Source of the DNA: Longimicrobiales bacterium
GTDB taxonomy: Bacteria; Gemmatimonadota; Gemmatimonadetes; Longimicrobiales; Gaopeijiaceae
NCBI GenBank assembly: GCA_028284495.1
Contig: JANQRP010000032.1
Span: forward strand, 124,001 to 188,000
Direction: 5' to 3'
Length of the DNA: 64,000 nucleotides
Positions 51,299 through 60,063 of this stretch are shown here, piece by piece. A program made the translations under genes and the position numbers. How positions within the stretch are numbered: the first letter of the stretch is position 1; each line of letters begins with the position of its first letter. The notes under the pieces were generated by a model, which did not search any database, was not told where the DNA came from, and worked only from the letters and a program-made list of their open reading frames with translations.

Positions 51299-51586
51299 GT
51301 GGTTGCTTCCGTCCGTGAACCGATCCAGGTCTATCTCAGCGCCGACGAACGCGCCGCACTCGATCGGGCGGCGGCCGAACTCGGTGTGTCCCGCTCCGAA
51401 GTGCTGCGCCGGGGCGTCGATGCCGTCGCAGGGCGAACCCCGTCGCAGGGCAGCCTGGCGGGGCTCGCGCACGACGGTGCGGTGGTCCCCCCCACGGACA
51501 CGTCGGGAACGCCTCCACCGTCGCTGCCGGTGGCTCCGCTGGGAGAGATCCTCGAGGAGCTGAGCGCGGACCGCGGCGGACGGTGA
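51299..51586 (+). CDS. ribbon-helix-helix antitoxin (CopG/VapB-like)
   Basis: Protein of 95 residues with a GTG start and no visible Shine-Dalgarno site. The N-terminal RHH fold is PIQVYLSADERAALDRAAAE then LGVSRSEVLRRGVDAV, a DNA-binding dimer. A flexible Pro-rich linker and a C-terminal helix (LGEILEELSADRG) would bind and block the toxin. The stop overlaps the toxin start (GTGA at 51583-51586). The pair should be autoregulated at the inverted repeat just upstream. Confidence 0.85.
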   Translation: MVASVREPIQVYLSADERAALDRAAAELGVSRSEVLRRGVDAVAGRTPSQGSLAGLAHDGAVVPPTDTSGTPPPSLPVAPLGEILEELSADRGGR

Positions 51587-51975
51587 TCTACCTCGACACC
51601 TCCGTGGCCCTGGCCCACCTTCTGGCCGAAGACCGGAGGCCATCCCCGGATCTGTGGGCCCGCGAGCTGGTATCGAGCCGACTGCTGGAGTACGAAATCT
51701 GGACGCGGATCCACGCTCTCGATCTGGCCCGCACGCACGGTGACGCGGTGCGGCGGCTGCTTGCCCGAGTCGCCAGGGTCGAGCTTCTCCCCGATGTTCT
51801 CGCCCGCGCTCGCGATCCGTTCCCGGTACCGGTGCGCACCCTCGACGCCCTGCACCTTGCCACGGCTTCGTGGCTCGTCGAGCGAGGGCACCCGCTCGAA
51901 CTTGCGACCCTCGACGAGCGGATGGGCGGCGCGGCCGAGGCGATGGGGATTCCGGCCTGCCCCGTGGAGGCGTGA
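51583..51975 (+). CDS. vapC: PIN-domain toxin (VapC-like ribonuclease)
   Basis: PIN-domain protein of 130 residues. The acidic catalytic set is D5 (IYLDTSVAL), E36 or E38 (RLLEYEIWTR), D88 (VRTLDALHLATA) and D111 (LATLDERMGGAA), which bind Mg2+ for RNA cleavage. The length and order are typical of VapC. Translation is coupled to the antitoxin by the GTGA overlap. It ends 8 bp before the convergent Nudix gene. Confidence 0.92.
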   Translation: MIYLDTSVALAHLLAEDRRPSPDLWARELVSSRLLEYEIWTRIHALDLARTHGDAVRRLLARVARVELLPDVLARARDPFPVPVRTLDALHLATASWLVERGHPLELATLDERMGGAAEAMGIPACPVEA

Positions 51976-51983
51976 GGCCCGCG

Positions 51984-52604
51984 TCAGGTACGCGCCGGCC
52001 GGATCCCGAGCGCCGTCAGCAGCTGGTCCAGCACGCGCCACGTGAGGCCCCAAACCTGCTCGCCGACCACGTCGATCGACGGGAACGACCGAACGGCGTC
52101 GCCGATCGGGTACCGGTAGACGCCTTCCCGCTCGGGGCTCGCGAGCTCCGCCAGTGGCACCCAGTGCACCTCCTCGACCTCGTGTGAGGCGACGCGAGCC
52201 TCGGCTCCGCCGTCCACCCGGAACAGGAAGGGTGTCACGGACAGGGGCGGCAGCGCGTTGGGGCCCCGCGGCGCCACGCCGGGCAGCCGACCGAGCCAGT
52301 CGGGCGGCGCATCCGGGATCACGAGTCCGGTCTCCTCGCGGGTTTCCCGGACGGCGGTGTCGAGCAGGTGGCGGTCCCCGGGTTCGTGCTTCCCGCCCGG
52401 GAACGCCATGTGGCCGGACCACGGGTCCCGATCGACGGCGGCGCGCTTGATGAGCAGCAGCTCGGGGCCGCCGGGCGCGCGTCGAGCGATCACCGAGACG
52501 GCGGCGTGCATGAAGCCCTCGGTGCCCAGCGGGGGCGTGTCCGGTGCCGGGCTGGGGTCGGAGGGGAGCGAGAGCAGTCGGGGGAGCGCGTCGAGGTCGA
52601 TCAA
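51984..52604 (-). CDS. Nudix hydrolase, CoA pyrophosphatase-like
   Basis: Nudix protein of about 206 residues. The Nudix helix region is FPGGKHEPGDRHLLDTAVRE followed by TREETGL, and the upstream RAAVDRDPWSGHMAFPGG matches the CoA-pyrophosphatase (UPF0035) motif LLxxR..HxGxxAFPGG. Such enzymes cut CoA to phosphopantetheine and 3',5'-ADP. A TTG at 52604 is preferred as start because it overlaps the stop of the propeller gene upstream (TTGA) and yields about 31 residues before the domain; an ATG at 52511 would begin right at the domain edge. Confidence 0.82.
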   Translation of the reverse strand: MIDLDALPRLLSLPSDPSPAPDTPPLGTEGFMHAAVSVIARRAPGGPELLLIKRAAVDRDPWSGHMAFPGGKHEPGDRHLLDTAVRETREETGLVIPDAPPDWLGRLPGVAPRGPNALPPLSVTPFLFRVDGGAEARVASHEVEEVHWVPLAELASPEREGVYRYPIGDAVRSFPSIDVVGEQVWGLTWRVLDQLLTALGIRPART

Positions 52605-53905
52605 TCGGTGGCGGGCTGGCGGAGCTCGATCCGGTAGCGGACGATGCGCTGCACGCCGAGTTCGTCGCGCGTGACGCCCCACAGCCGGTCGCCGCGGATC
52701 ACCGGGCGCGGGTAGGTCCGAAGACCGTCGGGCGCGTGCACCGTCCCCAGAAAGGTACCGTCCGCCTCGAAGACGTCCCACCGCAGCGGCTCGGTCCACA
52801 CGTACTCGGGGGCGTCGTTCTCGGGATCCGTGGGGTCCCACGCCGGGTTGTCGCGTCGGATACCCTCGGCCGGGCGCCCGACCCAGATCCGGCCCTCCTC
52901 GCCGACCATCAGGTCGTTGAAGGCGGGCTTCTCGTCCGGGATGTCCGGGCCGTTCCAGCGCCACGCGGGATCCATGGAGCGCATGCTGCGGGTCGCGCTC
53001 TCGCGCTCGTACGCGCGCTCGGCGTCGATGACCGGCACCGGGGGCGCCGCGCGCTCGATCCGGATCGGGCCCTCGGGGTCGAGCAGCGAGAGAGAGTAGG
53101 TGTCACTGATCCCGTGCACCCAGAAGCGCCCCGGCGCGTGCCACTCCGCCTCCTCGGACGGTGAGAAGGGGACCCCGTTCATGGCGACGCCGCCGTTGGC
53201 CTCGGCCCTGATCATGGGGGCATCGTAGCCGACGTCCGGCGCCGCGAGCGTGTCGACGATGCGCCCCTCGTGAATGGCGATCAGGCCGGCGCGCCACTCA
53301 CCGACCGCGGTGTCCTCGCCGAGGTTGATGATCGTCGACGTGTAGATGGTGTCGCCCGGACCGACGAGCATCGGGTTCGACGTCTGGAAGCCGCTTCTCA
53401 CCACCGGCCACTCGTCGTCGCGTTCCCCATCGGCGCGGTACACCTGAAGTCGGGCGTTGCCCGGGTCGCGCACCACGACGCGCCCGTCCGACAGCACCAC
53501 GAGTCCGCCGTCCGGCTGCCCGAACTCGCCCGGACCGCCTCCGTCGCGGCCCCAGTCGCCGGCGTGCGAGCCGTCCGGCCGGTAGACACGGAGGGTCAGG
53601 GCCTGACGATCCATGGCGAAGATCCGCCCGCCCGCGTCGACGGCGAGGGACTCGACGCTCCCCAGCATGTACGCGGGATCTCCCTCGAGGACGCCGATCT
53701 CCACCTCGGGGACGAGGTCCGCCTCGCTGCCCCATGCGCTGCCCGCGACGGTCCGAACGACCAGCGTGTCGCCGTCCTGTTCGCGGACGACCTCGGGGCC
53801 GGCCGCGACCGCTTCGTCGGCCGCGTCGGCGCAGCCGGGAAGCGGGATCAGGAAGAGGCACACCCAGAGTGTGGACGGCGAACGTCGTGGTGCTCGGCGG
53901 CGCAT
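52601..53905 (-). CDS. six-bladed beta-propeller lipoprotein (paralogue 4 of 5)
   Basis: Lipoprotein of 434 residues (MRRRAPRRSPSTLWVCLFLI, lipobox LPGC). Signature GRDGGGPGEF and closing strand TRDELGVQRIVRYRIEL, as in paralogues 1 and 2. Blades include SVESLAVDAGGRIFAMDRQA and GGLVVLSDGRVVVRDPGNAR. It lies downstream of the aacS-fahA operon in the same direction (134 bp) and overlaps the Nudix start by 4 bp. Function unknown. Confidence 0.82.
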   Translation of the reverse strand: MRRRAPRRSPSTLWVCLFLIPLPGCADAADEAVAAGPEVVREQDGDTLVVRTVAGSAWGSEADLVPEVEIGVLEGDPAYMLGSVESLAVDAGGRIFAMDRQALTLRVYRPDGSHAGDWGRDGGGPGEFGQPDGGLVVLSDGRVVVRDPGNARLQVYRADGERDDEWPVVRSGFQTSNPMLVGPGDTIYTSTIINLGEDTAVGEWRAGLIAIHEGRIVDTLAAPDVGYDAPMIRAEANGGVAMNGVPFSPSEEAEWHAPGRFWVHGISDTYSLSLLDPEGPIRIERAAPPVPVIDAERAYERESATRSMRSMDPAWRWNGPDIPDEKPAFNDLMVGEEGRIWVGRPAEGIRRDNPAWDPTDPENDAPEYVWTEPLRWDVFEADGTFLGTVHAPDGLRTYPRPVIRGDRLWGVTRDELGVQRIVRYRIELRQPATD

Positions 53906-54039
53906 GACGGAGCCTCGGAGGGATCGGCGAGGGAGGACGGAGGGGTGAGGGCGACCGCGTCGCCCCGCTCTTTCGACCGCCCGAGCCTGCGTCGGGTTGC
54001 AGGCGCTCCGCTCGAGGTCGACGAGCGTCCGCCGTCGCT

Positions 54040-56046
54040 CTACGCCGATGGCTCGAGTTCCGGCCGGTCCGTGAAGTGCGCGAGTACGTCCGGGTTCGCG
54101 AGCGTGGCCCGGTTGGAGACGGGCTCCGCGTGCACCGCCCGGCGCACCGCGATCTCGCTGACCTTCCCGGAGGCGGTGCGCGGCACGTCGGGGACCGCGA
54201 GGATCACCGCCGGCACATGCCGCGGCGTGGTTCCCTCACGGATACGGCGCCGGATCCGATCCCGCAGGCCGTCGTCGAGTTCGAGGCCCGGCCGCAGCAC
54301 CACGAAGAGCACCACGCGCAGGTCACCCTCCCACCGCTGCCCGATCGCCACCGAATCGACGATCTCGTCCATCGTGTCGACCTGGCGATAGATCTCGGCC
54401 GTTCCGATCCGCACGCCCCCGGGGTTCAGCGTCGTGTCCGATCGGCCGTGTACCACGAACCCGCCGTTCGTCGTGGGTTCGATCCAGTCGCCGTGGCGCC
54501 ACACGGCGCGTTCCCCGTCGAAGTGCTCGAAGTAGGCGGCGCGGTAGCGCGAGCCGTCCACGTCGTCGAGGAACCCGACCGGCATCGACGGGAAAGGCGC
54601 CGTGCAGACCAGCTCGCCGGGTTCGCCGGGATCGCAGCGGGATCCGTCCTCGCGCCACGCCTCGACGCTCATTCCCAGCCCCGCGCACTGCAGCTCGCCG
54701 CGGTGCACCGGCCCCGTGGGATCGCCGAGCAGGAAGCAGGACACGATGTCGGTGCCCCCGGAGATGGAGGCCAGGTGCACGTCCGGCTTCACCGAGCGGT
54801 ACACCCAGTCGAAGCTCGACGGGAGCAGGGGGGAGCCGGTCGAGAGGATCGTCCGGAGGGACGAGAGGTCGTGGGTCGTCCGTGGCTCGAGCCCGAGCTT
54901 CTCGGCCGTCGCCAGGTACTTCGCGCTCGTGCCGAAGTGCGTGAGGCCGGCCGCGTCCACCAGGTCCCACATCGCCGTCGGCCCCGGGGCGAGCGGGGAG
55001 CCGTCCCAGAGCACGATCTCCGCACCGACCGACAGCCCGCTGACCAGCCAGTTCCACATCATCCACCCGGTCGTCGTGTAGTAGCAGATGCGGTCACCGG
55101 CCCGGAGATCGGTGTGCAGCGCGAGCTCCTTGAGGTGCTGGAGCAGCGTCCCTCCCTGTCCGTGCACGAGGCACTTCGGGACGCCGGTGGTTCCCGACGA
55201 GTAGAGGATGTAGAGGGGGTGGTCGAAGCGTAGCTGCGCGAAGGGTGCGGGCACCCCGTCGTCGGGGAGCCGACTCCACTCGATCGCCGCGAGTCTCTCC
55301 GGGAGCGCCGCGGTCAGCCGATCGGTGCCGCCCGGCACCTGATCGAGTCCGTACTCGGCCAGAATCACCGCCTCCAGCCCGTGATCCGCGAGGTCGGTCG
55401 AGATCGCGGAGACGCGGTCGGTTCCGTCGTGCCATCGTCCCTTCCAGACCGAGCCGAGGCCCGCGACAAGCACCTTCGGACGCGCCTGGCGGAGGCGGTC
55501 GAGCGCGCCCTCGACGCCGAAGTCGGTGGAGCAGCACGTCCACGTCGCTCCGAGCGTGGAGGTCGCGAGCATGGCGATCACGGCCTCGGCGACATTCGGC
55601 AGGAAGCCGGCCACGACGTCGCCTTCGCCAGCGCCGAGGGCCCGAAGCCCACGGGCGACGCGTGCGACCTCGGTCCGAAGCGCGGCACGGGTGAGCGATC
55701 GCACCCGGCCGAACTCGTTCCACGAGGTCAGCGCCGGTGCGGCGGACTCCGACCCGGAGCCGGGGATCGGTCGGAGCAGGTTCTCGGCGAAGTTCAGGCG
55801 CGCGCCCTCGAACCATCGGGCGCCCGGCATCCGGTCGGCGTGGTGCAGCACGGACGTGCAGGGCGCCGAGGCGATGACGCCGGAGACGTCCCAGACCGCG
55901 CTCCAGAACGCGGCCGGATCGGCGACGGACCGATCGTGGAGCCGGCCCATGACCCCGGCCCCGGGCTCCACACCCAGCGTCCGTGCGAAACGCGCGAGCG
56001 CGGAGGCCTCGACCCGTTCGGGGGTCGGACGCCACAGCTCGCTCAC
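54040..56046 (-). CDS. aacS: acetoacetyl-CoA synthetase
   Basis: Adenylate-forming enzyme of 668 residues that activates acetoacetate to acetoacetyl-CoA. Blocks include WFEGARLNFAENLLRP, LYILYSSGTTGVPKCLVHGQ (P-loop), TTTGWMMWNWLVSGLSVGAE, GTDIVSCFLLGDPTGPVHRG and the final Lys in RTASGKVSEIAVRRA. The N-terminal ACAS domain and length are those of AacS. It follows fahA by 27 bp, so it can directly take up the acetoacetate released from fumarylacetoacetate. Confidence 0.93.
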   Translation of the reverse strand: MSELWRPTPERVEASALARFARTLGVEPGAGVMGRLHDRSVADPAAFWSAVWDVSGVIASAPCTSVLHHADRMPGARWFEGARLNFAENLLRPIPGSGSESAAPALTSWNEFGRVRSLTRAALRTEVARVARGLRALGAGEGDVVAGFLPNVAEAVIAMLATSTLGATWTCCSTDFGVEGALDRLRQARPKVLVAGLGSVWKGRWHDGTDRVSAISTDLADHGLEAVILAEYGLDQVPGGTDRLTAALPERLAAIEWSRLPDDGVPAPFAQLRFDHPLYILYSSGTTGVPKCLVHGQGGTLLQHLKELALHTDLRAGDRICYYTTTGWMMWNWLVSGLSVGAEIVLWDGSPLAPGPTAMWDLVDAAGLTHFGTSAKYLATAEKLGLEPRTTHDLSSLRTILSTGSPLLPSSFDWVYRSVKPDVHLASISGGTDIVSCFLLGDPTGPVHRGELQCAGLGMSVEAWREDGSRCDPGEPGELVCTAPFPSMPVGFLDDVDGSRYRAAYFEHFDGERAVWRHGDWIEPTTNGGFVVHGRSDTTLNPGGVRIGTAEIYRQVDTMDEIVDSVAIGQRWEGDLRVVLFVVLRPGLELDDGLRDRIRRRIREGTTPRHVPAVILAVPDVPRTASGKVSEIAVRRAVHAEPVSNRATLANPDVLAHFTDRPELEPSA

Positions 56047-56073
56047 CGCTTCGTCACCTCCCGGACGCCGGCG

Positions 56074-57408
56074 TCACGGGGATGGCGCGTGGGCGGGGTC
56101 CGCCGGCAGCACCCGTCCCGTGCACGCCCCGAACCCGATCGAGCGAAATCCGTCCCGCTCGCAGCGCCCCGAAAGGACGACGTCGTCGCCGTCCTCGAGG
56201 AACGCCCGCTCCTCGCCGTTCGCCAGGCTGATCGGCGTCCGCCCGCCGGTCGAGAGCTCGAGGAGGCACCCGGACTCGGAACGGTCGGGTCCCGATACGG
56301 TGCCGCTCGCGATGAGATCGCCGGCGCGGAGGTTGCAGCCGTTGCTCGCGTGGTGCGTGAGCATCTGCGCGAACGTCCAGTACAGACCCAGCGAGTCTCC
56401 GCGCGTCAGCACCTCCGGACCGTCGCCGCGATCCCGCATCGCCGATGTGTGCAACGCGACCTCGAGACGGATGTCCACGCCGCCGTCCACCCGGTTGGAC
56501 ACGTCGTCGAGGTAGGGAAGCGGCTGCGGATCGCCGTCCGGACGTTCGAACGCCGGGGCGCGGAAGGGGGCCAGCGCCTCACGCGTGACCACCCAGGGCG
56601 AGACCGACGTCGCGAAGCTCTTGCCGAGGAAGGGCCCGAGCGGCTGGTACTCCCACCCCTGGATGTCTCGCGCCGACCAGTCGTTCACGAGGCACACCCC
56701 GAAGATGCGCTCCTCGGCCTCCCGGAGCGGCACGGTCTCGCCCAGCGCGTTCTCGCCGGCCACGAACACCCCGAGCTCCAGTTCGTAGTCGAGTCGAGCC
56801 GAACGGCCGAACGTCGGAGGGGCGTCGTCCGCCGAGGGGCGGAGTTGACCGGTCGGGCGGCGGATCGGCGTGCCGCTCGGCACGAGCGACGAGGCGCGTC
56901 CGTGGTACCCGATCGGGATCCAGCGCCAGTTGGGCAGCAGCGGGTTGTCGGGACGGAAGAGCTGCCCGACGCGGGTGGCGTGGTGGATGGAGGCGTAGAA
57001 GTCGGTGTAGTCGCCGACCTGGGCGGGAACGAGCATTCGGACATCCGAACCCGGAACCAGGTGTGGCGTAACCGACGCCTGCGTCGCGGCATCCGCCTGC
57101 GCGGACAGCAGCTCGAAGAGCCGGTGGCGAAGCGACACGCGGTCCGCCGTGTCGTGCGCCATCAGTGCGTTCAACGACGGGGCTCCCAGGGCGGTGCGGG
57201 TGGCGAGGCCGTCGAGCAGGCCCGCCTCCGCGGCGCGGCCCAGGTCGAGCACCCGATCCCCGATCGCGACCCCGACGCCGGGTTGTCCGGACTCCCGCGC
57301 GAACCGTCCAAAGGGGAGGTTCTGGATAGGGAAGTCCGCGTCGGTCGCGTCGGCCGATTCCACCCAGGAGGTGGCAGCGGCGTCGTGTGTATGGTCGAGG
57401 TCGGTCAT
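56074..57408 (-). CDS. fahA: fumarylacetoacetase
   Basis: Enzyme of 444 residues that splits fumarylacetoacetate into fumarate and acetoacetate, the last step of tyrosine breakdown. The small N-terminal domain begins with FPIQNLPFGRFA. The catalytic block is QVGDYTDFYASIHHATRVGQ, with D136 binding Ca2+ and H143 the general base. Other landmarks: PIGYHGRASSLVPSGTPIRR, LDYELELGVFVAG, VNDWSARDIQGWEYQPLGPF and GNCNLRAGDLIASGT-like NGCNLRAGDLIASGT. The ATG overlaps the preceding stop by one base (TGATG). Confidence 0.95.
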   Translation of the reverse strand: MTDLDHTHDAAATSWVESADATDADFPIQNLPFGRFARESGQPGVGVAIGDRVLDLGRAAEAGLLDGLATRTALGAPSLNALMAHDTADRVSLRHRLFELLSAQADAATQASVTPHLVPGSDVRMLVPAQVGDYTDFYASIHHATRVGQLFRPDNPLLPNWRWIPIGYHGRASSLVPSGTPIRRPTGQLRPSADDAPPTFGRSARLDYELELGVFVAGENALGETVPLREAEERIFGVCLVNDWSARDIQGWEYQPLGPFLGKSFATSVSPWVVTREALAPFRAPAFERPDGDPQPLPYLDDVSNRVDGGVDIRLEVALHTSAMRDRGDGPEVLTRGDSLGLYWTFAQMLTHHASNGCNLRAGDLIASGTVSGPDRSESGCLLELSTGGRTPISLANGEERAFLEDGDDVVLSGRCERDGFRSIGFGACTGRVLPADPAHAPSP

Positions 57409-58379
57409 CAGGTGTCGGTGGGGGTGCGGGTGCGGGTGGGGACGGGGGAGCGCGGGAGAAGGGAAAGCGCCTCGGCTCCCTCGAGCGGCTCCACGAAGGA
57501 GCACGAGCCGATCGAGAGGCAGCCGTTCGTGCGTGCGGTCGAGATGGAGGCCGCCGGGAACCGCTCGAGGTCCGGCGGTCGGGGGTCGGTCAGCAGCGAG
57601 CGGAGTTCGCCGGCGGGCAGATCCGGATCGGCGAGGGCACGGGCCGTCGCGAGGATGACGCCGAGGTACCCCAGCATCGGTCCACGGGGCGCGTCGGGCT
57701 CGTAGGTGAGCGGGCGCGTCGCCGGGAGCGGGTGGTGGAGGCCGGCGGTCGCCTTCCACGGGAGGTTGCGGTCGGCGCACTCTCGGATGAACCGTGCGAC
57801 GTCCTCGACCGGAGGGATCTCGTCCGGCACCACGCTGCCCGTCCGAAGCTTGCCGGCGCCCCGGCCGGTCCGCGCCCGGAGCTCCGCGAGGGTGTTCAGC
57901 AGTGCCCCAACCTCGCACGAGTCCGTGGCTTCGGCATGGACCTCGGCATCCGGAAACAGGTCGGTCAGGAGGTCGACGGTCGCGCCGAGCGCGTCCAGCC
58001 CGACCACGCCGGCGACCTTCGTCTCCACCGCGCCGACCTCGACCCGCCCGGCCGCCTCGCCCGCGAACTCGGCGTGCTCGGCGCGCAGTCGATCCACCGC
58101 GTCGCTCGACGCGGGCAGGGCGAGCAGCAGGCTGACCCGGCACGGATCTGCCACCGAAAGTGCCTCGAGGAACTCCATACGCCGGCTCCATGGCACGATC
58201 AGGCGCCCGAGCATCCAGCCCTGGGGCCCGCCCCGGTACGCCAGGTAGTTGCGGACCGTATCGGCCATTCCGAGGCCCGCCGGCGGGAAGAGGCCCGCGT
58301 AGTCGAAGAGGCCGGCGAACAGCGCTCGTACGCGAGGGTCCACGTTGCTCCCGGGCCCGTCCGGGCGCGCGTTGCTCAC
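57408..58379 (-). CDS. conserved protein of unknown function in the homogentisate operon
   Basis: Protein of 323 residues with a GTG start that overlaps the marR stop by 4 bp. Landmarks: LFAGLFDYAGLFPPAGLGMA near the N-terminus, RLIVPWSRRMEFLEAL, a strand-helix-strand pattern through the middle, GKLRTGSVVPDEIPPVEDVA and WKATAGLHHPLPATRPLTYE. The alternating beta/alpha layout and the Lys/Arg/His-bearing loops suggest a TIM-barrel-like enzyme. I know of no assigned function. The context (marR-this-fahA-aacS, with hppD and hmgA divergent) leaves maleylacetoacetate isomerase unaccounted for, so a role in or around that step is a hypothesis only. The C-terminal tail is disordered. Confidence 0.8.
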   Translation of the reverse strand: MSNARPDGPGSNVDPRVRALFAGLFDYAGLFPPAGLGMADTVRNYLAYRGGPQGWMLGRLIVPWSRRMEFLEALSVADPCRVSLLLALPASSDAVDRLRAEHAEFAGEAAGRVEVGAVETKVAGVVGLDALGATVDLLTDLFPDAEVHAEATDSCEVGALLNTLAELRARTGRGAGKLRTGSVVPDEIPPVEDVARFIRECADRNLPWKATAGLHHPLPATRPLTYEPDAPRGPMLGYLGVILATARALADPDLPAGELRSLLTDPRPPDLERFPAASISTARTNGCLSIGSCSFVEPLEGAEALSLLPRSPVPTRTRTPTDT

Positions 58380-58837
58380 GTGCGCCCCGCGACCCGGCGG
58401 AGGAGCCGGAGCAGGGTCTCACGTTCGGCCGGGCCGAGCGCCGAAGTCAGTTCGGCCTCGACCTCATCGATGCGGGCGTGCGCGTCGGCGAGCAGTGCGT
58501 CGCCCTTCGGCGTCGTCCGCACGACGAACCGCCGCCGGTCGTCGGCGTCCCGTCGGCGCGTGATCAGGCCGCGTCGCTCGAGCTTCTCGAGCGGGCCGAC
58601 GAGTACGGACGGCGCCGTACCGATCTCGTCGGCGATCTCGGTCTGCGCACGGTCGGGTGTGTTGGCGACGAACTCGAGGGCGGCGAACTGGATCGGCGCG
58701 AGTCCGAGCGACTCGAATGCGCGCGCGAAGATCTGTGCGGCGATCCCGTAGCAGATGCGGAGGTTGAAGCCGATCAGGTCGGGAAGGCGCCCCTGATCCG
58801 CGTCGGGCACCCGGGTCAGGGTCGTGTCGGAGGGCAT
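58376..58837 (-). CDS. MarR-family transcriptional regulator of the homogentisate locus
   Basis: Winged-helix regulator of 153 residues: NLRICYGIAAQIFARAFESL, then QFAALEFVANTPDRAQTEIA, EIGTAPSVLVGPLEKLERRG and the wing RRDADDRRRFVVRTTPKG. It is the first gene of the marR-unknown-fahA-aacS unit and is divergent from hppD. A 13-bp near-palindrome (58841-58853) lies between them. It most likely represses both directions until an aromatic intermediate such as homogentisate binds; the ligand is inferred. Confidence 0.9.
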   Translation of the reverse strand: MPSDTTLTRVPDADQGRLPDLIGFNLRICYGIAAQIFARAFESLGLAPIQFAALEFVANTPDRAQTEIADEIGTAPSVLVGPLEKLERRGLITRRRDADDRRRFVVRTTPKGDALLADAHARIDEVEAELTSALGPAERETLLRLLRRVAGRT

Positions 58838-58840
58838 TGG

Positions 58841-58853
58841 TTGACCTGGTAAA
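58841..58853. promoter_or_regulatory. candidate MarR operator
   Basis: TTGACCTGGTAAA is symmetrical around its central T apart from one mismatched pair (G against A). It covers the -35 element of the hppD promoter and lies 3 bp upstream of the marR start codon, so a bound regulator could block both genes. Confidence 0.6.
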
Positions 58854-58870
58854 CGAAATAGCCGAATAAT
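58841..58870 (+). promoter_or_regulatory. sigma-70-type promoter of hppD-hmgA
   Basis: TTGACC (58841-58846) and AATAAT (58865-58870) are spaced by 18 bases; each matches the consensus at five of six positions. Transcription should start near 58877. This excludes the upstream ATG at 58869 and supports the GTG at 58962 as the hppD start, leaving a leader of about 85 nt. Confidence 0.65.
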
Positions 58871-58961
58871 GATCGACTCAGTATACGGTCGGCCCTCCGC
58901 CGAGGGCTACCGACGCCCAGCGGCCGCCCGGAAGGCGGCGCCCCACCCCGGAGCATTCGTC

Positions 58962-60050
58962 GTGAGCGACAATCCCATCGGTCTCAAGCGGATCCACCAT
59001 CTCAACTTCTGGACCGGCAACGCCAAGCAGGCGGCGTTCTATTACCGGAACGCGTTCGGCTTCTCGCAGATCGCCTTCTCGGGGCTCGAGTCCGGCATCC
59101 GCGACCGTGCCTCGTGGGTCATGCGCCAGGGCGACGCCACCTTCGTCATCTCGTCCGGGCTCACGCAGGAGTCGCCGATCAACGACTGGGTCTCGAAGCA
59201 CGGCGACGGCGTCCGCGACATCGCCTTCGAGGTGGAGAACGCGGACGATGCCTTCCGCGAGGCGGTGGCGCGCGGGGCGGCTCCGGAGTGGGAGCCGCGA
59301 GACGTCTCGGACGACCACGGCACCATCCGCTGGGGAGCCGTCCGCACGTACGGCGACACGATCCACTCGCTCATTTCGAACGTCGACTACGACGGCCCGT
59401 TCCTCCCCGGCTTCGTGGCGAAGCACGTGCCGGGTCCGGACTTCGGGATCGAGACCGTCGACCACGTGGTCGGCAACGTCGAGCTGGGCGAGATGGAGAC
59501 GTGGGCGTCGTGGTACGCCGGCGTGCTCGGGTTCGAGCGCTACATTTCCTTCGACGACAAGGACATCTCGACGGAGTACAGCGCGTTGATGAGCATCGTG
59601 ATGTCCGACGGCTCGCAGCGAGTGAAGTTTCCGATCAACGAGCCCGCCGAGGGCAAGAAGAAGAGCCAGATCGACGAGTACCTCGAGTTCAACGGCGGTC
59701 CCGGTGTGCAGCACGTCGCGATGCTCACGAAGAACATTCGGCGCACCGTGCGTTCGCTCCGTGACGCCGGCGTCGAGTTCCTCCAGGTGCCCGACACCTA
59801 CTACGAGGCGCTCCCCGGCCGCGTCGGTGACATCGACGAGGAGTTCGGATCGCTGGCGGAGTTGGGCGTGCTCGTCGATCGTGACGAGGAGGGCTACCTG
59901 CTGCAGCTCTTCACCAAGCCCGTCCAGGACCGCCCGACCGTCTTCTTCGAGTTGATCCAGCGCGAGGGTAGCCGCGGCTTCGGGAAGGGCAACTTCAAGG
60001 CCCTTTTCGAGGCGATCGAGCGCGAACAGGCCGCCCGCGGCAACCTCTGA
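58962..60050 (+). CDS. hppD: 4-hydroxyphenylpyruvate dioxygenase
   Basis: Fe(II) enzyme of 362 residues that turns 4-hydroxyphenylpyruvate into homogentisate. Iron ligands are H168 (VDHVVGN), H251 (GVQHVAML) and E330 ([10 protein letters not shown]). Other blocks: [54 protein letters not shown] and [15 protein letters not shown]. The GTG at 58962 has CGGAG eight bases upstream and lies downstream of the promoter. hmgA follows after 13 bp. Confidence 0.96.
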   Translation: MSDNPIGLKRIHHLNFWTGNAKQAAFYYRNAFGFSQIAFSGLESGIRDRASWVMRQGDATFVISSGLTQESPINDWVSKHGDGVRDIAFEVENADDAFREAVARGAAPEWEPRDVSDDHGTIRWGAVRTYGDTIHSLISNVDYDGPFLPGFVAKHVPGPDFGIETVDHVVGNVELGEMETWASWYAGVLGFERYISFDDKDISTEYSALMSIVMSDGSQRVKFPINEPAEGKKKSQIDEYLEFNGGPGVQHVAMLTKNIRRTVRSLRDAGVEFLQVPDTYYEALPGRVGDIDEEFGSLAELGVLVDRDEEGYLLQLFTKPVQDRPTVFFELIQREGSRGFGKGNFKALFEAIEREQAARGNL

Positions 60051-60063
60051 TCCGGAGCCATCC

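Noticed and set aside
58869..58961. An upstream ATG at 58869 as the hppD start
   Set aside because: It lies at the -10 element of the likely promoter, has no ribosome-binding site, and adds 31 residues without family similarity; the GTG at 58962 has a good site.
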